From the NCBI GenBank assembly GCA_003563465.1, contig PWVH01000054.1:1-8374 (forward strand): 8,374 nt of DNA, given 5' to 3'. Shown piece after piece: positions 5,142 through 8,374 of this stretch. Below the pieces are notes generated by a model. That model saw nothing but the letters and a program-made list of their open reading frames with translations, was not told the DNA's origin and made no database searches. Origin of the DNA: Coriobacteriaceae bacterium. Its GTDB lineage: Bacteria; Actinomycetota; Coriobacteriia; Anaerosomatales; SLCP01. Each line of letters opens with the position of its first letter. The stretch's first letter is position 1. A program made the translations under genes and the position numbers.

Positions 5142-5846
5142 ATGATCGTGCTCGAGGACGTGGTCAAGCGCTACGAGATGGGGCCGGCGAGCGTAACTGC
5201 CCTGGACGGAGCCAGTCTTGAGGTGGGAACCGGCGAGTTCGTGGTCATACTCGGCCCGTCGGGCAGCGGCAAATCTACCCTCCTGAACATGGTCAGCCTT
5301 CTGGACTCTCCCACCAGCGGACGCATCGTCGTCGACGGACAGGACCTCGCCCGCGCGAGCATGGCCGAGAAGTTCAGATTCCGGCGCGAGACCATCGGAT
5401 TCATCTTCCAGACTTTCAACCTCTTTCCTGCGTTGACTGCCTTCGAGAACGTTCAGTTCGCAATAGACGTCCGGGGCCCCCGGTCCGCAAACGGCAGGGC
5501 AACGGAGGTCTTGGAGAGCGTCGGGCTTGCCGAGAGGGCGGACCACTTCCCTCACGAGTTGTCCGGCGGCGAGCAGCAGCGCGTGGCGATAGCGCGCGCA
5601 CTGGCGACGGGCAATCCGATCTTGCTGGCAGACGAGCCTACCGGCGAACTCGACTTCAAGACCGGTGTCCAGATTCTCAAGCTTCTGGGGGCCCACGTGG
5701 CCGACGACAGGACCGTCCTGGTGGTCACCCACAACCGGGAGATCTCTCGCGTAGCCGATCGGGTGATCGAACTCAGCAGCGGACGCATCGTGAGCGACGG
5801 CCCGCCGAAGGGTGGCAAGGCCGCCATCGACGAACTGCACTGGTAG
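5142..5846 (+). CDS. ABC transporter ATP-binding protein, MacB/LolD type
   Basis: This 234-residue nucleotide-binding subunit should hydrolyse ATP on the cytoplasmic face and drive the FtsX-type permease encoded next. All motifs are intact: Walker A GPSGSGKST (38-46), Q-loop Q90 in FQTFNLFP, signature LSGGEQQRVAIARAL (140-154), Walker B ILLADE (160-165), D-loop GELD (168-171) and the switch H197 in VVTHN. The FQTFNLFP-LTA-ENV stretch and LSGGEQQRVAIARAL are characteristic of the MacB/LolD/FtsE branch. The length is typical. ATG 5142 is chosen because GGGAGGGGAGA (5127-5137) is well spaced before it; TTG at 5124 would place that site inside the gene. The permease start follows the stop by nine bases, so the two are surely co-transcribed. 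The substrate cannot be told from this subunit. Confidence 0.95.
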   Translation: MIVLEDVVKRYEMGPASVTALDGASLEVGTGEFVVILGPSGSGKSTLLNMVSLLDSPTSGRIVVDGQDLARASMAEKFRFRRETIGFIFQTFNLFPALTAFENVQFAIDVRGPRSANGRATEVLESVGLAERADHFPHELSGGEQQRVAIARALATGNPILLADEPTGELDFKTGVQILKLLGAHVADDRTVLVVTHNREISRVADRVIELSSGRIVSDGPPKGGKAAIDELHW

Positions 5847-5855
5847 GGCCGCGAG

Positions 5856-8348
5856 ATGAGACTCGGCTTCCTGATGCGGTGGGCAGGACGGGACCTGCGC
5901 CAGCGCTGGCTGCAGGTGATGGCGATAGCACTGATTATCGCGCTGGGCACCGGCGTGTTCGCCGGCTTGGGCGGCCAAGAGAGCTGGCGCATCGCCTCCA
6001 TGGACGAGAGCTACTCGATGCTCGACATGTACGACTTGCGTATGAGTCTGATGCCGGGGAGCCGACTCCCGCAAGAAGAGGCGGTCGAGGTGTTCAGCCA
6101 GGTGGCCGGGGTCAAGACCGTCGAGCCGAGGCTGCTGCTGGACACGCAGGTCGAAGCGGTCGGCAGCGACCCGGAGATTCTGGTAGTAGGGCAGATCATG
6201 GGGGTCGAGACACACGACGGCGGGCCGCACGTCAACCGGGTGTTCGTCGAAGAGGGTGGACGGGACCTGACGGAAGCCGACCGCAACCAGGCGGTCTTGG
6301 AGCTCAAGTTCGGCCGCTATCACGGAATCGAGCCTGGCGACCGACTTCGGCTCAGCGCCGGGCTTGAGGCCGAGGTCGTCGGACTCGGCCAGATGCCGGA
6401 GTACTTCATGGTGATGCCCGCTGGAGAAATCGGTTTCTTCATGGGCGAAGCCTCGTTCGCCGCGGTCGTGTTACCGCTCGCGACCGTCCAGGAGCACTAC
6501 CAGCTGCCGGGCCAGATCAACGACGTCCTCTTCGTGCTCGAAGAAGGGGCAGATCCCATAGCGGTCGCTTCTGACATCGAGCGGACTGCGGAAGGTGCGT
6601 TCCCGGGTGTGGGCGTCTCGATCAACACGCGGGAGGAGGACCCGGTCCACAACCTCCTCTACAGCGATGCCGTCGAAGACCAGGTTATGCTGGACTTCTT
6701 CGCTATCGTGCTGCTCGCGGGTGCGGCGCTGGCCGCTTTCAACCTGGCAGGGCGCATCGTCGAATCCCAGCGACGGCAGATCGGCATCGGCATGGCTCTG
6801 GGCGTTCCCCGGAGCGTGATCGCGGTACGGCCGCTGTTGGTCGGCTTGCAGATCGGCGTACTAGGGACCGCGTTCGGCCTGGTGGCGGGCGTGCTCTTCA
6901 CACGATGGTTCGGCCGTCTGATGGACGAACTCGCACCGCTGCCATATTGGTCGGGTACCCTGCTGCACTGGCCCAGCTTCATCGCCGCAGGGCTCTTGGG
7001 TGTCCTGTTGCCGCTGCTGGCCACGGCCTATCCCGTGTGGCGCGCGGTAAGAACGCCGCCCCTCGACGCCATCCACGGCCACTTGATCGCGCGAAGCAGT
7101 GGCCTGAATCGCTGGCTCAAAGGGGTGCCGCTGCCGGGCGACACCTTCGTCCAGATGCCTCTGAAGAACGCCTTGCGCTCCGCCCGCCGTAGCGGCCTCA
7201 CGGTCCTCGGCATCGCCACGGCGGTGATTCTGCTCACCCTGTTCCTCGGCTTGCTGGACACGTTCTCGGCTACCCTCGGCCAGGCGGATAGCTCGATCAC
7301 GTACCGGAGCCCTGAACGGCTCACGGTTCACCTCACCGGCTTCCATCCGATCGATGACCCCCTTTTGGGAGAGATCGCCGACCTGACGGCCCCCGACGGC
7401 CGTCCCCTTCTGGCCGAGACAGAGGCCGGGCTGTCGCTTCTCGGCAGGCTCCGGGCACCGGGCATGGAAGGCAACGACGCTATCGGTACCACGCTGGAGT
7501 ACTTCGATCCCGAGAGCGTCATTTGGCACCCCGCTCTGCTGTCCGACGAGGAAGACGACCAGGGAGGCTCAGCTGCCTACCGCGACACTCCAGCCCTGAT
7601 CGTCTCCGAGAAGATGGCCGCCGACCTAGGAGTCGAGGTCGGTGACACTGCGTTGCTCGAGCATCCTCTACGAGAGGGCGTGGCCGAAGTGGGCATCGCG
7701 GAGAGCCGGGTCACCATCGCCGGGATTCACGACAGCCCCGTCCGCTCGGTGAGCTACGTGGATCGCACCCAAGAACCTTTCACCGGGCTGGAGGGCGCCA
7801 CGAACACCCTCATGGTCGTTCCTGCTGACGGTGTCGAGCCGGAAGCAGTGCGGCGGGCTCTCTTCGGCCAGCCAGGAGTCGCCTCCGTGCAGTCGGTGCA
7901 GGAGATCGTCGAAGCCTTCGACGACATACTCGAGCTGTTCACAAGCATCTTGCGGGTCATTCAAGGCGTGGTGATCGCACTGGCGTTCCTAATCGCCTAC
8001 AACGCCACCACCATCAACATCGACGACCGCATGCGCGAGATCGCCACCATGTTCGCCTACGGAGTGTCTCGGCGGACGGTCATCTGGGTGCAGATGGGGG
8101 AGAACCTGCTGCTGGGGCTGCTCGCTACTGGCGTGGGACTGGCGGCGGGATACCCGATACTGCGCCAGTTCATGGCCGCGCGCATGGAGAGCATGCTTGA
8201 AGACATCGGCCTGGTGGTCAACATCGCTCCCGTCACCGTGGTGCTCATCGTGGTGATGAGCGCGGGGGTGGTGGCCTTGGCACCGCTGGCGAACTACCGG
8301 CGGGTCAAGCGCATCGACGTTCCGAGCACGCTGCGGGTCATGGAGTAG
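5856..8348 (+). CDS. FtsX/MacB-type ABC permease with two FtsX modules
   Basis: The 830-residue product is the membrane partner of the upstream ATPase. It is built of two similar halves. In the first, a helix at 20-38 is followed by an extracytoplasmic domain (about 40-275) and helices at 279-299, 326-348 and 374-395. In the second, a helix at 446-468, an extracytoplasmic domain (about 470-695) and helices at 698-718, 746-766 and 791-812. Each half has the FtsX cytoplasmic coupling motif, RRQIGIGMALGVPRSVI (306-322) and DRMREIATMFAYGVSRRTVI (724-743). The halves end in similar basic/Pro tails (WRAVRTPPLDAIHG and YRRVKRIDVPSTLRVME). One chain with eight helices fits the duplicated FtsX permeases often associated with lipoprotein, peptide or antibiotic export. 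Known MacB/LolCDE complexes transmit force across the membrane; whether this one exports or signals is unknown. No periplasmic adaptor is encoded within the window. Confidence 0.93.
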   Translation: MRLGFLMRWAGRDLRQRWLQVMAIALIIALGTGVFAGLGGQESWRIASMDESYSMLDMYDLRMSLMPGSRLPQEEAVEVFSQVAGVKTVEPRLLLDTQVEAVGSDPEILVVGQIMGVETHDGGPHVNRVFVEEGGRDLTEADRNQAVLELKFGRYHGIEPGDRLRLSAGLEAEVVGLGQMPEYFMVMPAGEIGFFMGEASFAAVVLPLATVQEHYQLPGQINDVLFVLEEGADPIAVASDIERTAEGAFPGVGVSINTREEDPVHNLLYSDAVEDQVMLDFFAIVLLAGAALAAFNLAGRIVESQRRQIGIGMALGVPRSVIAVRPLLVGLQIGVLGTAFGLVAGVLFTRWFGRLMDELAPLPYWSGTLLHWPSFIAAGLLGVLLPLLATAYPVWRAVRTPPLDAIHGHLIARSSGLNRWLKGVPLPGDTFVQMPLKNALRSARRSGLTVLGIATAVILLTLFLGLLDTFSATLGQADSSITYRSPERLTVHLTGFHPIDDPLLGEIADLTAPDGRPLLAETEAGLSLLGRLRAPGMEGNDAIGTTLEYFDPESVIWHPALLSDEEDDQGGSAAYRDTPALIVSEKMAADLGVEVGDTALLEHPLREGVAEVGIAESRVTIAGIHDSPVRSVSYVDRTQEPFTGLEGATNTLMVVPADGVEPEAVRRALFGQPGVASVQSVQEIVEAFDDILELFTSILRVIQGVVIALAFLIAYNATTINIDDRMREIATMFAYGVSRRTVIWVQMGENLLLGLLATGVGLAAGYPILRQFMAARMESMLEDIGLVVNIAPVTVVLIVVMSAGVVALAPLANYRRVKRIDVPSTLRVME

Positions 8349-8374
8349 CGAACCATCACGGCTGAGCGAGAGGG

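Noticed and set aside
5055..6323. 422-codon minus-strand open frame opposite the ABC ATPase and permease start
   Set aside because: It spans two certain genes and their junction, and is rich in His, Arg and Gln with no recognisable domain. It is an antisense artefact of high GC.
6861..7529. 222-codon minus-strand open frame within the permease gene
   Set aside because: It lies wholly opposite conserved FtsX sequence and has no domain features.
1..8374. CRISPR array, tandem repeats, insertion sequences or a toxin-antitoxin pair
   Set aside because: I read both strands and saw no regularly spaced repeats, transposase motifs, terminal inverted repeats or small paired genes.

Overview
The window is high-GC bacterial chromosome. 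Short intergenic gaps, GTG starts and G/C-ending codons fit an actinomycete-like lineage. A Coriobacteriia-type anaerobe would fit the gene families, but that is a guess from style, because no phylogenetic marker gene is present. Most genes are ordinary housekeeping or accessory genes. I found no CRISPR array, toxin-antitoxin pair, transposase, integrase or recognisable defence module.

Left part (1-1573). The window opens inside the C-terminal part of a serine hydrolase of the beta-lactamase/penicillin-binding-protein fold. Just after its stop lies a clear 3' end of a tRNA (T arm, acceptor strand, discriminator G and CCA) with no matching 5' half. It looks like a footprint of integration at a tRNA-Ser gene. 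Next, on the minus strand, is a 226-residue membrane protein of unknown function whose stop codon lies in one arm of a 13-bp inverted repeat. The region from 1302 to 1683 has no intact gene. It holds what may be the broken remains of a small membrane-anchored protein (1377-1573).

Middle part (1684-4920). A GyrI-like small-molecule-binding protein and a long-form TspO/MBR tryptophan-rich membrane protein lie on the plus strand. The last 38 bases of the TspO gene overlap, tail to tail, the end of a cytoplasmic M28-family metallopeptidase gene on the minus strand. Upstream of the peptidase is a strong hairpin, probably the terminator of the next minus-strand gene, which encodes a four-helix membrane protein of the 'phage holin 4_2'/YvlD family.

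Right part (4921-8374). A divergent 221-bp intergenic region precedes a two-gene operon. The first gene encodes a MacB/LolD-type ABC ATPase with every nucleotide-binding motif intact. Nine bases later comes an 830-residue FtsX/MacB-type permease made of two homologous halves, each with a large extracytoplasmic domain. Together they should form a mechanotransmission-type (type VII) ABC complex. The sequence ends just after an SD-like purine run, so the operon may continue beyond the window.
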